A program made the position numbers and the translations under genes. Below the pieces are notes generated by a model. That model ran no database searches. It saw only the letters and a list, made by a program, of their open reading frames with translations, and was not told the origin of the DNA. DNA of 64,000 nucleotides, taken from the NCBI GenBank assembly GCA_000803105.1, contig JTDA01000004.1, positions 186,001 through 250,000 of the forward strand, given 5' to 3'. Within the stretch, counting starts at the first letter, position 1. Every line of letters begins with the position of its first letter. Of the stretch, positions 1 through 7,964 are shown one piece after another. The stretch comes from Coprobacter secundus. GTDB taxonomy: Bacteria; Bacteroidota; Bacteroidia; Bacteroidales; Coprobacteraceae.

Positions 1-1
1 A

Positions 2-163
2 AATGACTTTCCTCGAGGAGGGCAAGTAAATTTTGTTTTAGGCAGTTTTCCTCCAGAGGAAGAAAAAATATTACCCGAGAAATTTGAACGGGCAGGTGAA
101 ATAATCAAAAGTTTTTGCTTAGCCGGAATACAACTCACCATGACACAGTTCAACAATAAATAA
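2..163 (+). CDS. pth: Peptidyl-tRNA hydrolase, C-terminal part only
   Basis: The window opens inside this gene; about 53 C-terminal codons are present and the start is off the left edge. The segment [14 protein letters not shown] followed by a PPEEEK stretch matches the conserved C-terminal region of bacterial Pth, which frees tRNA from peptidyl-tRNA dropped by stalled ribosomes. The TAA stop lies 7 nt before the next start, so it is probably co-transcribed with hslR, a linkage often seen in Bacteroidales. The active-site residues lie outside the window, so only the family call can be made. Confidence 0.85.
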   Translation, partial: NDFPRGGQVNFVLGSFPPEEEKILPEKFERAGEIIKSFCLAGIQLTMTQFNNK

Positions 164-170
164 ACGAACT

Positions 171-605
171 ATGGGTAAAGAAAACGAAGTGCGTATAGAC
201 AAATGGATGTGGGCCACCCGCATTTTCAAAACCCGTACTATTGCAGCCGAGGCTTGTAAAAAAGGTCGAGTATCGGTATCGGGAACCACAGTAAAACCTT
301 CACGTACTATCAAAATTGGAGATATCATACAAGTACGTAAACCACCAGTTACATATTCTTTCAAAGTATTAGCATTGACAGAAAACCGAATGGGAGCTAA
401 GCTCGTACCCGAATTTCTCGAAAACGTGACACCTCCTGAACAAATGGAGATACTCGAATTGAGCCGTATCAGTGGTTTTATCAATAGAAGTAAAGGTATG
501 GGAAGACCGACAAAACGAGATAGCCGAGAACTAAAAAAATTTACCGAACAACAATATTTCGACGACACCTTCGATTTTGATTTCGACTTTGATAGCGAAG
601 ATTAA
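171..605 (+). CDS. hslR: S4-domain RNA-binding heat-shock protein (Hsp15 family)
   Basis: A 144-residue protein with an N-terminal S4 RNA-binding domain (about residues 7-65) starting RIDKWMWATRIFKTRT, the typical Hsp15 opening. In the family, Hsp15 binds free 50S subunits carrying nascent chains and helps recycle stalled ribosomes, which fits its place 7 nt behind pth. The C-terminus is basic and then ends in an acidic FDFD-repeat tail of about 12 residues. The ATG at 171 is the only reasonable start. A clear hairpin terminator follows. Confidence 0.88.
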   Translation: MGKENEVRIDKWMWATRIFKTRTIAAEACKKGRVSVSGTTVKPSRTIKIGDIIQVRKPPVTYSFKVLALTENRMGAKLVPEFLENVTPPEQMEILELSRISGFINRSKGMGRPTKRDSRELKKFTEQQYFDDTFDFDFDFDSED

Positions 606-636
606 TTAAAAACAAAATAAACCGCCTATTTGTTAT

Positions 637-672
637 ATAAGACAGTGTGTATATATACTGTCTTATTTTTTT
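637..672 (+). terminator. Rho-independent terminator after hslR
   Basis: A perfect 10-bp stem (ATAAGACAGT at 637-646 with ACTGTCTTAT at 657-666) and a 10-nt loop is followed by a run of T to 672. It closes the pth-hslR unit but ends only 15 nt before the ATG of the channel gene at 688, so it could also act as a leader attenuator for that gene. Confidence 0.8.
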
Positions 673-687
673 AAGAGGGTTCATAAT

Positions 688-1521
688 ATGACATCATTCA
701 AACCATCAGATGAACTAAAGCAAAAACTCTACGTTATCATTTTTAAATCAGATACGAAGGGCGGAAAACTGTTTGACGTATTGCTTCTGATTGTCATTGT
801 TTTTAGTGTCCTCCTCTCTATGCTTGAGAGTATCGTAGAATATGATAAGCAATACCTCATACCCTTCCGCATAGGAGAATGGATTATAACTTTTCTTTTC
901 ACAATAGAATACATTTTACGTATTTACTGCGTTCCCAATAAAAAGAAATATATATTTTCATTCTATGGCATTATCGACTTTCTTTCTATACTCCCTGCTT
1001 TTATTAGTATTCTATTTAGTAGTACCCGGTATTTCAGCATTATCAGATCTCTGAGGTTACTTCGAATTTTCCGCATCTTGAAACTATCCCGATATGTAAA
1101 AGAAAGTAACCATCTGGCCGAATCAATAAAACGAAGCGCAAAAAAAATATTACTCTTCTCTTATTTCATCATTATTATGGTAACTATATTAGGAGCCATC
1201 ATGTATGTTGTAGAGAGTAAAGTAAACCCAGGATTCGGCAATATACCCGAAAGCGTATACTGGGCTGTCGTTACCCTCACAACTGTAGGTTACGGAGATA
1301 TTACACCTGTAACTTTTCTCGGACAATTGATTGCAACTGTCATTATGCTTCTCGGCTACTCGATCATTGCCGTACCTACTGGTATCGTTTCTTCAGAAAT
1401 GATACGCAGCCATCGCATGAAAGATGTCGTATGCCTTAAATGTGGGAATCAAGAACACGATAAAAATGCATTTTATTGCCATCAATGTGGTTCTCGACTG
1501 CCTGTATCCAAATCACCATAA
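688..1521 (+). CDS. Voltage-gated-type K+ channel with C-terminal zinc ribbon
   Basis: A 277-residue six-transmembrane cation channel subunit. S1 to S3 span roughly residues 29-108. S4 (about 113-135) has arginines every third position in RSLRLLRIFRILKLSR, the voltage-sensor signature. S5, the pore loop with the K+ selectivity filter TVGYGD near residues 197-202, and S6 follow. The end carries a CLKCG...CHQCG zinc ribbon (about 247-268), a small cytosolic domain found on some bacterial channels. It probably forms a homotetrameric K+ channel in the inner membrane. The start at 688 is needed to include S1. It appears to be a single-gene unit; no clear promoter was found between it and the hairpin just upstream. 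Confidence 0.88.
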   Translation: MTSFKPSDELKQKLYVIIFKSDTKGGKLFDVLLLIVIVFSVLLSMLESIVEYDKQYLIPFRIGEWIITFLFTIEYILRIYCVPNKKKYIFSFYGIIDFLSILPAFISILFSSTRYFSIIRSLRLLRIFRILKLSRYVKESNHLAESIKRSAKKILLFSYFIIIMVTILGAIMYVVESKVNPGFGNIPESVYWAVVTLTTVGYGDITPVTFLGQLIATVIMLLGYSIIAVPTGIVSSEMIRSHRMKDVVCLKCGNQEHDKNAFYCHQCGSRLPVSKSP

Positions 1522-1851
1522 AAATTATATTATCTTAAACTATATCCGACTTTTTTACAAATCCATTTCTAAAATTTCGTTGAATATATTTTTTCGATTT
1601 TATATAGAAAAAACTGATTATCCGATAAATAAAAATACAAAAAAGTAGAAAGATATTCAAAACCAGTCTTTACGATTTCATCAAATAATTTAAACGGCTT
1701 CTATAGAAAAAAAATAGCATTTATCCATCAGAAACTAATATTTTATCAAAAAAATACGCTTATTGCTAAAAAACATTAACTTTGTGAATCAATGAAAGAA
1801 TATTGAAAAATTGTATAGGATTAAAATATCGATTCAAAAAAATTTAATAGT
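1522..1851. other. AT-rich intergenic region, ilvE leader
   Basis: About 330 nt without a credible gene. The only signal I see is a -7-like box near 1777. The rest is AT-rich with no strong hairpin or repeat. Confidence 0.6.
1777..1784 (+). promoter_or_regulatory. Bacteroidota -7 promoter box for ilvE
   Basis: TAACTTTG fits the TAnnTTTG consensus and lies 68 nt before the ilvE ATG. No good -33 TTTG box sits about 20 nt upstream, so this is supported by the -7 match and position only. Confidence 0.5.
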
Positions 1852-2871
1852 ATGGAAACTATAGACTGGTCGAATCTATCGTTCGGTTATATGCCGACCG
1901 ATTATAATGTACGCTACACATACAAAAATAATGCATGGGGCGATTTAGAAATTTGGGATACTCCCGACATTAATTTGCATATGGCTGCAACATGCCTTCA
2001 CTATGGCCAAGAAGGATTTGAAGGATTAAAAGCCTTCAGAGGTAAAGATGGGAAAATACGAATCTTTCGACTCGAAGAAAATGCAGCACGTTTACAAAGT
2101 ACCTGTCGAGGTATCATGATGGCCGAACTATCAACAGAAAAATTCAAAGAAGCCATTGTTACAGTTGTAAAGAAAAATGAGAGATTCGTTCCTCCCTACG
2201 AAAGTGGAGCATCATTATATATACGTCCTTTACTTATCGGGACAAGTGCCCAAGTTGGAGTAAAACCATCATCCGAATATTTATTTGTAGTTTTTGTAAC
2301 ACCTGTTGGCCCTTACTTCAAAGAAGGATTTAAACCGACTCCAATGGTAATACTAAGACAGTATGATCGTGCAGCACCTTTAGGCACAGGTATCTACAAA
2401 GTTGGAGGTAACTACGCCGCCAGTCTGGTAGCTGGAGAGAAAGCTCATGCAATGGGATACTCTGCAGTATTATATCTCGATGCAAAAGAGAAAAAATATG
2501 TAGACGAATGCGGACCAGCCAACTTTTTTGGAATCCGAGACAATCACTACATCACCCCTAAATCATCATCTATCCTTCCCTCAATCACCAACAAAAGTTT
2601 GATGAAAATTGCCGAGTCGATGGGTATGATTGTTGAACAACGTCGAGTACCGGAAGAAGAACTTGAAACTTTCGAAGAAGCCGGAGCATGTGGTACAGCT
2701 GCTGTTATCAGTCCTATCGAACGCATAGATGACTTAGATGCCAATAAATCTTATATTTTTTCTAAGAATGGTAAACCTGGAGTTATATGCGAAAAACTTT
2801 ATAATAAACTTCGGGGCATTCAATACGGAGACGAACCCGATACCTTTGGATGGATAACTATTGTTGAATAA
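1852..2871 (+). CDS. ilvE: Branched-chain amino acid aminotransferase
   Basis: A 339-residue class IV PLP aminotransferase of the BCAT type. It moves the amino group between glutamate and the 2-oxo acids of leucine, isoleucine and valine in the cytosol. Family marks seen are HYGQEGFEGLKAF near residue 50, the PLP-binding lysine in GTGIYKVGGNY (about residue 183), DECGPANFFG, and the phosphate-binding GACGTAAVISPI near residue 280. Length is normal for the family. It has its own promoter-like box and a very strong terminator, so it is probably monocistronic. Confidence 0.93.
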   Translation: METIDWSNLSFGYMPTDYNVRYTYKNNAWGDLEIWDTPDINLHMAATCLHYGQEGFEGLKAFRGKDGKIRIFRLEENAARLQSTCRGIMMAELSTEKFKEAIVTVVKKNERFVPPYESGASLYIRPLLIGTSAQVGVKPSSEYLFVVFVTPVGPYFKEGFKPTPMVILRQYDRAAPLGTGIYKVGGNYAASLVAGEKAHAMGYSAVLYLDAKEKKYVDECGPANFFGIRDNHYITPKSSSILPSITNKSLMKIAESMGMIVEQRRVPEEELETFEEAGACGTAAVISPIERIDDLDANKSYIFSKNGKPGVICEKLYNKLRGIQYGDEPDTFGWITIVE

Positions 2872-2883
2872 GTATCATAAATT

Positions 2884-2936
2884 AAAAAATGACAGAAAAA
2901 ATCCTGCTTAAAGCAGGATTTTTTCTGTCATTTTTT
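2884..2936 (+). terminator. Strong terminator after ilvE
   Basis: A near-perfect 26-bp inverted repeat centred at 2910 (arms 2884-2909 and 2911-2936, core CTGCTT-A-AAGCAG), ending in T6. The A6/T6 ends mean it can work on either strand. Confidence 0.88.
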
Positions 2937-3020
2937 AAACAAATCATACAAGCAACTTGTTAATAAATACATAAGATTATAAAGATTCACACATTTGTAT
3001 TAACCATAGTTGCTATAATA

Positions 3021-3872
3021 ATGGATTTTAACGACTTATCTTACAAAGAAACTCATGTTGCACTACACAACAGCTGCAACCAGTCTCTCAATGGGGAAGA
3101 TAACAACTTCTATGAGGACGAAACTTATAATTGTAAAAACTGTAATACTCCTTTATTCCCACTTAAAAACAAACTGGCCTCCCGAATAGGATGGCTCTCT
3201 TTCGTCAACGCTATACCTGGAAAAATCCAACACCGACCTGTTACAGAAAATATACGTTCCGAAATTTTTTGTAACTGTTGCGGTACTTTTTTAGGATATA
3301 TATTTTTCAGCAAACGTTTATCATCAAACGGATTCAGATACTTTATCAATACTCTTTCTGTAAAAATCAAAAATAAAAATCCAGAAACCGTAATACAAAC
3401 TGCATGGCTCGCTGGCGGTAGTTTCTGGGGCATCGAACATTATCTTAAAAAACTCAATGGTGTACTTTATACCACTGTCGGATATATGGGAGGTGAAATA
3501 GAAAATCCTACATATAAACAAGTATGCACGCAAACAACAGGACATTATGAAACCGTAGAAATCCAATATGAACCTCGGAAATTAAGCTATGAAAAACTCC
3601 TTAAATACTTTTTTGAAATACATGATTTCACCCAGACAAATGGGCAAAACTCAGACATTGGCCCTCAATATCGTTCTGTAATTTTTTGGTCTACTCCTGA
3701 AGAAAAAGATATTGCAATCAAACTTATGAAACAACTTTCACAAATGGGCTTTAAAGTAGCTACTCAATTACTTCCTGTAACAAAATTTTGGCCAGCAGAA
3801 AGTTACCATCAAGATTATTATATGTATAAGCAAGATCAACCCCACAGTCATAAATATCACAAAATATTCTGA
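3021..3872 (+). CDS. MsrB-MsrA fusion lacking both catalytic cysteines
   Basis: 283 residues. Residues ~1-117 align with MsrB (reduces methionine-R-sulfoxide): the zinc pairs CKNC and CNCC are kept, but the catalytic-Cys motif RYCIN reads RYFIN (Phe108), GCGWPSF reads RIGWLSF and HLGHVF reads FLGYIF. Residues ~128-283 are MsrA (methionine-S-sulfoxide): the nucleophile motif GCFWG reads GSFWG (Ser134, codon AGT), while other pocket marks GYMGG, GHYETVEI and PQYRSVIF remain. Each cysteine loss is explained by one base change. No signal peptide is seen, so it is probably cytosolic. The frame is intact and the MsrA half well kept, arguing for a maintained non-catalytic or altered role, though early decay is possible. 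Fold certain; activity doubtful. Confidence 0.85.
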   Translation: MDFNDLSYKETHVALHNSCNQSLNGEDNNFYEDETYNCKNCNTPLFPLKNKLASRIGWLSFVNAIPGKIQHRPVTENIRSEIFCNCCGTFLGYIFFSKRLSSNGFRYFINTLSVKIKNKNPETVIQTAWLAGGSFWGIEHYLKKLNGVLYTTVGYMGGEIENPTYKQVCTQTTGHYETVEIQYEPRKLSYEKLLKYFFEIHDFTQTNGQNSDIGPQYRSVIFWSTPEEKDIAIKLMKQLSQMGFKVATQLLPVTKFWPAESYHQDYYMYKQDQPHSHKYHKIF

Positions 3873-3943
3873 ATACCTCCCCCTCCTAAAACAATAATAA
3901 GTCAAAATCAAATTATAACCTTTATATTAGTTTCTTCCTGACA

Positions 3944-3973
3944 TTGGCATTCTCTGCTTTTTATTTATCTTTG
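3944..3973 (+). promoter_or_regulatory. Promoter for tannase gene
   Basis: -33-like TTGG (3944-3947), an 18-nt spacer, and -7 TATCTTTG (3966-3973) followed by CAGTAA. It lies 31 nt before the ATG at 4005 and probably drives both the tannase and the peptidase gene behind it. Confidence 0.7.
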
Positions 3974-4004
3974 CAGTAACAGAGATACATTAGCCTTTAA
4001 AATC

Positions 4005-5603
4005 ATGTTCAGAAACTCTCACTCTATTTTTCTATTTTTATTGTTTTCACTCATCGGATATAACATATCCGTTTCGGCACAAACCGCATCCGAAAGAATA
4101 AAACAATCTTATACAACGCTCCATCCACATATCTTCATTAATAATATAGAAGATATCACCGAAGGAAACTTTATTGAGCCTTGCTCTCAAAAGATAATGA
4201 CCGGATTACCTCCATTCCGACGTATTTCATTAATATCACGACCTACATCCGAATCAAACATTGGAATAGAAGTATGGATGCCCATTGAAAACTGGAATGG
4301 GCGTTTTTTAGGTACAGGGACTGGAGGAGGAGCTGGATATATAAATTTTTGGGCTCTTGAAATTGGACTAAAACGAGGGTTTGCCGTTGCCAATACAGAC
4401 ATGGGAACTTCTCCGGCAGCACATGAGGTGTATGAATATCCCGAACGATGGAAAGACTTCGGATATCGAGCAACACACGAAATGACCGTAGTTGCAAAAA
4501 AATTCATAAAAAAATATTATGGAAAAGAACCACTCTATTCTTACTTCCAAGGCTGCTCTACAGGAGGACAGCAAGCTCTCTCTGAAGCCCAGCGCTACCC
4601 TGAAGATTACAATGGAATATTAGCCGGAGCCCCGGCCAATAACCGCACACATCTACACACCATGTTCTTATGGAGCCATGCTCTATGCAACGAAAATCCA
4701 GAATTGATGTTTTCAAAAAAACAATTACAGAAAATAACTGAAATTGTCATACAAAAAAATGTGGGCAAAGACGGGGGAGCTCCAACTGACCATTTTCTCA
4801 CAGACCCAAGAATTGCCACCATCGATGCGGAAATCTTCAAGTCCTTTCTTTCAGAAAAGCAAGTAGACATATTAAAAAAGATACTCAACGGACCTGTCAA
4901 TCCAAATACAGGAGAAAGAATATACTGCTCATTTCCTTTAAATAGCGAAGATAAACCGTCTGGACAAGAATACTTTCAAGGAAAATCAGCAGTCAACGAA
5001 CTTTTGTACCCATTTATCTGGGCATTTGGAAAAGATTTCGATTACCGCAAATTTGATTTTGACAAAGATTTAGAAAAAGTCGATTCTATACTGGCACCAA
5101 TATTAAATGCAAACAATCCAGATTTAAGACCATTGAAAAAAAATAATGGAAAAATCATAATGTACACAGGAACATGTGATCCCATTGTTCCTTTTCCTGA
5201 CGCAATAAATTATTATGAACGGGTAATAGAACAAACAGGAAGTTTAGAAGAAACACAAACATTTTTCCGTTATTTCATTATTCCTGGAATGAATCATTGT
5301 GCCAACGGTCCTGGAGTAAACGACTTTGGACAAGGATTTCCTACACCTCCAAATCCAGACAAAGAGCAAGATATTCTCACCTTATTGATGGACTGGGTAG
5401 AAAAGGGAAAAGCCCCTGAGCGAATAATAGCCACCCGATATAAAGATAATTCCAGAAAAGAAATAGAAATGCAACGACCTGTATATCCATATCCAGATTT
5501 TCCTCATTATATAGGAGGAGATCCGACTTTACCCCAAAACTATAAGAGAAAAACCCACCTTAGAAACAATGTTCCTATTCCGGCAAAAAAATATTTGAAA
5601 TAA
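4005..5603 (+). CDS. Exported tannase / feruloyl esterase family hydrolase
   Basis: A 532-residue alpha/beta hydrolase with an N-terminal signal peptide (about 26 residues, ending VSAQT). It carries the tannase-family arrangement: nucleophile in GCSTGGQQ (Ser185), Asp in TCDPIVP (about 392) and His in GMNHC (about 431). The Cys next to the Ser (Cys184) and the Cys next to the His can form the disulfide typical of the family's CS-D-HC motif. Members hydrolyse gallate or hydroxycinnamate esters of plant polyphenols and cell-wall sugars; which ester is used here cannot be told. It acts in the periplasm or outside. A peptidase gene starts 36 nt downstream. Confidence 0.87.
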   Translation: MFRNSHSIFLFLLFSLIGYNISVSAQTASERIKQSYTTLHPHIFINNIEDITEGNFIEPCSQKIMTGLPPFRRISLISRPTSESNIGIEVWMPIENWNGRFLGTGTGGGAGYINFWALEIGLKRGFAVANTDMGTSPAAHEVYEYPERWKDFGYRATHEMTVVAKKFIKKYYGKEPLYSYFQGCSTGGQQALSEAQRYPEDYNGILAGAPANNRTHLHTMFLWSHALCNENPELMFSKKQLQKITEIVIQKNVGKDGGAPTDHFLTDPRIATIDAEIFKSFLSEKQVDILKKILNGPVNPNTGERIYCSFPLNSEDKPSGQEYFQGKSAVNELLYPFIWAFGKDFDYRKFDFDKDLEKVDSILAPILNANNPDLRPLKKNNGKIIMYTGTCDPIVPFPDAINYYERVIEQTGSLEETQTFFRYFIIPGMNHCANGPGVNDFGQGFPTPPNPDKEQDILTLLMDWVEKGKAPERIIATRYKDNSRKEIEMQRPVYPYPDFPHYIGGDPTLPQNYKRKTHLRNNVPIPAKKYLK

Positions 5604-5639
5604 AACAAACAAAAAATAATACATATAATATACTCAACT

Positions 5640-7043
5640 ATGAAATCCTATTACTTACCAATAGCATGCTTCTTTCTTAGCATCTCTCTATTGGCAAATA
5701 GCCAACAAACCGAAAAAGGTGGCATTTCTTCTGAAATGCTGCAACAAATCAAACAATCATATCAGGGAACATCAACTGATAAAGCGATACGCAATGCTAT
5801 TTGCAATAACGATATAAATAAACTGGCCATAAACATTGACAACAAAAATAACTTTGATACCTATTTCTCTCACAAAATCAATAGTAAAGGTATCACCGAC
5901 CAAAAATCATCTGGACGATGTTGGCTATTCACGGGATTGAATGTATTCCGAGCACAAGCTATTGCCAAATATGATATGGGAGATTTTCAATTTTCTCAAG
6001 TCTATCCTTTTTTCTGGGACCAGCTCGAAAAAGCCAACCTCTTTCTACAAGGAATCATCGATACCCGCAAAAAGCCTATAAACGATAAGATGGTAGAATG
6101 GCTCTTCAAAAACCCCTTAAGTGACGGGGGACAATTCACTGGAATATCCGATATTTTAAGCAAATATGGTGTAGTTCCAGCAGAAGTTATGACAGAGACA
6201 AACAGTAGCGAAAACACCAGTCGTATGGCATATTTGATAAAGCTAAAACTAAGAGAGTTTGGGATACAATTACGTAATGAAGCGGCCCAAGGAAGCTCTA
6301 TTGCCTCATTAGAAAAAAGCAAGATACAAATGTTAGGTACTATATACCGTATGCTGGTACTCAACCTAGGAGAACCACCTGCCTCATTTACCTGGACACG
6401 AAAAGATGCCAAAGGCAATCCGGTTGAAACCAAAGAATATACACCTATGTCTTTCTTCAATGAATTTATAGGAAAAGACTTAACCAATAACTATGTCATG
6501 CTAATGAATGATCCCAGCCGCGACTACTATAAGCTATATGAAATAGATTACGACCGCCATCGCTATGATGGTAGAAACTGGACATACGTAAACTTACCAA
6601 TAGAAGACATCAAAGAAATGGCTATTGCATCCATTAAAGATAGTACTATGATGTATTTTTCATGCGATGTAGGCAAATTTCTCGATAGAGAACGAGGCTT
6701 ACTCGATACAGACTATTATGATTATGGTTCTTTGATGGGAACTACTTTCAATATGGATAAGAAGCAACGTGTACAAACTTTTGCAAGCGGTTCATCTCAT
6801 GCAATGACTTTGATGGCCGTAGACTTAGACCCAAACGGTAAGCCTAAAAAGTGGATGGTAGAGAATAGTTGGGGACCAGGTGCAAACAATGGACATTTAA
6901 TCATGACAGACAAATGGTTTGACGAATACATGTTCCGTCTTGTCGTCGATAAAAAATACATTACTCCAAAAGTAAAAGAAGTACTAAAACAAAAAGCAAC
7001 CCTCCTGCCGGCCTGGGATCCGATGTTTGCTGAGGAAAAATAA
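5640..7043 (+). CDS. Exported C1B cysteine peptidase (bleomycin hydrolase family)
   Basis: A 467-residue papain-fold peptidase of the PepC/bleomycin hydrolase family. The catalytic Cys is in SSGRCWLF (about residue 94), the His in SSHAMTLM (about 387) and the Asn in VENSWG (about 409), so the triad is complete. Unlike classical cytosolic PepC it has a signal peptide (about 20 residues, hydrophobic core FFLSISLLANS), so it probably works as an aminopeptidase in the periplasm. It sits 36 nt after the tannase gene and shares its terminator. No lipoprotein cysteine is seen. Confidence 0.87.
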   Translation: MKSYYLPIACFFLSISLLANSQQTEKGGISSEMLQQIKQSYQGTSTDKAIRNAICNNDINKLAINIDNKNNFDTYFSHKINSKGITDQKSSGRCWLFTGLNVFRAQAIAKYDMGDFQFSQVYPFFWDQLEKANLFLQGIIDTRKKPINDKMVEWLFKNPLSDGGQFTGISDILSKYGVVPAEVMTETNSSENTSRMAYLIKLKLREFGIQLRNEAAQGSSIASLEKSKIQMLGTIYRMLVLNLGEPPASFTWTRKDAKGNPVETKEYTPMSFFNEFIGKDLTNNYVMLMNDPSRDYYKLYEIDYDRHRYDGRNWTYVNLPIEDIKEMAIASIKDSTMMYFSCDVGKFLDRERGLLDTDYYDYGSLMGTTFNMDKKQRVQTFASGSSHAMTLMAVDLDPNGKPKKWMVENSWGPGANNGHLIMTDKWFDEYMFRLVVDKKYITPKVKEVLKQKATLLPAWDPMFAEEK

Positions 7044-7065
7044 AATTTACAACATACAAACAAGA

Positions 7066-7117
7066 CAATTTCTTTTTTCAAGAGAATATGAAAATACCCT
7101 CTTGAAAAAAGGAATTG
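7066..7117 (+). terminator. Terminator after the tannase-peptidase pair
   Basis: A 19-bp stem (7066-7084 with 7099-7117, one G-T wobble) and a 14-nt loop. The arms contain A6/T6 runs. It lies 22 nt after the peptidase stop. Confidence 0.82.
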
Positions 7118-7343
7118 TATATGATATCTTAATTTAAAATCCTATCTGATAAAAATCTGAAGTCAAAGGACAAAAGCAGAACTTACATATAACCAGACTT
7201 CTAAATAAAAAACATACTACAGAATAATAAATAAAAAGAATAACCTATTTTTTGATAATTTTAAACAGCCTCTAAGTTTATTTGTAAATTGCACGCTTTC
7301 TTTTTCAAAAAGATTTTGTATCATTGCATAAAATAAAGAGGAT
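7118..7343. other. AT-rich intergenic region before HD gene
   Basis: About 225 nt after the terminator with no gene. A near-consensus -7 box, TATCATTG at 7319-7326 (one mismatch), lies 18 nt before the ATG at 7344, with TTTC at 7296-7299 as a possible -33. The stretch TTTAAACAGCCTCTAAG near 7260 resembles the end of the dispersed repeat in reverse, but the match is too short to call. Confidence 0.45.
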
Positions 7344-7883
7344 ATGGACCCGCAAACAATAATAAAAAAATACTATACACCCGGTACTAAACTTTATGAT
7401 ATACTTGTAGACCATAGTCAATTAGTAACAGAAAAAGCATTGGCTATAGCCAATGCCCACCCTGAATTTAATGCAGATAAGCAATTTATTGCCGAAGCTG
7501 CCATGTTACACGATATTGGAATTTTTCTAACTGATGCTCCAGATATTGAATGCCATGGAGCGAGACCATATATTTGCCACGGGACTTTGGGTAGTGAACT
7601 TTTAAAAAAAGAAGGATTACCTCGACATGCCCTTGTCTGCGAACGGCATACAGGTGCCGGACTCTCCCTTGATGAAATTATAGCTCAAAATCTACCTATC
7701 CCGCATCGGGACATGCTGCCCATAAGTATTGAAGAGCAAATAATCTGTTTTTCAGACAAATTTTATTCCAAATCAGACCCTTTAAAAGAAAAAAGCCTCG
7801 ATAAAATACGTAAAAGTATGGTCAAATATGGAGAAGCATCTGTCCATCGTTTTGAAAGCTGGTGTAAATTGTTTCTTCTCTAA
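7344..7883 (+). CDS. HD-domain phosphohydrolase
   Basis: A 179-residue cytosolic HD-superfamily protein. The metal-binding motif is seen as AMLHDIG (about residues 51-57), with further conserved histidines in HGTLGSELL and ERHTGAGL. HD proteins are metal-dependent phosphatases or phosphodiesterases acting on nucleotides; the substrate here cannot be told from sequence. It appears to be a single-gene unit, followed 48 nt later by the lptD promoter. Confidence 0.75.
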   Translation: MDPQTIIKKYYTPGTKLYDILVDHSQLVTEKALAIANAHPEFNADKQFIAEAAMLHDIGIFLTDAPDIECHGARPYICHGTLGSELLKKEGLPRHALVCERHTGAGLSLDEIIAQNLPIPHRDMLPISIEEQIICFSDKFYSKSDPLKEKSLDKIRKSMVKYGEASVHRFESWCKLFLL

Positions 7884-7930
7884 AATATATTAAATCCCGC
7901 CCAATCCCTTATAAGTTGGGGTAAATTATG

Positions 7931-7938
7931 TATTTTTG
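7931..7938 (+). promoter_or_regulatory. -7 promoter box for lptD
   Basis: TATTTTTG followed by CAG fits TAnnTTTG and lies 26 nt before the ATG at 7965. No convincing -33 box is seen. Confidence 0.55.
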
Positions 7939-7964
7939 CAGTCCGATAACCTATAGGTTTGCGA

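Noticed and set aside
119..568. A 149-codon minus-strand frame opposite hslR
   Set aside because: It is a shadow of the hslR coding strand and shows no family features.
7255..7290. Possible reverse copy of the dispersed repeat before the HD gene
   Set aside because: Only the short TTTAAACAGCCTCT-like stretch fits; the following 150 nt show none of the other shared blocks.
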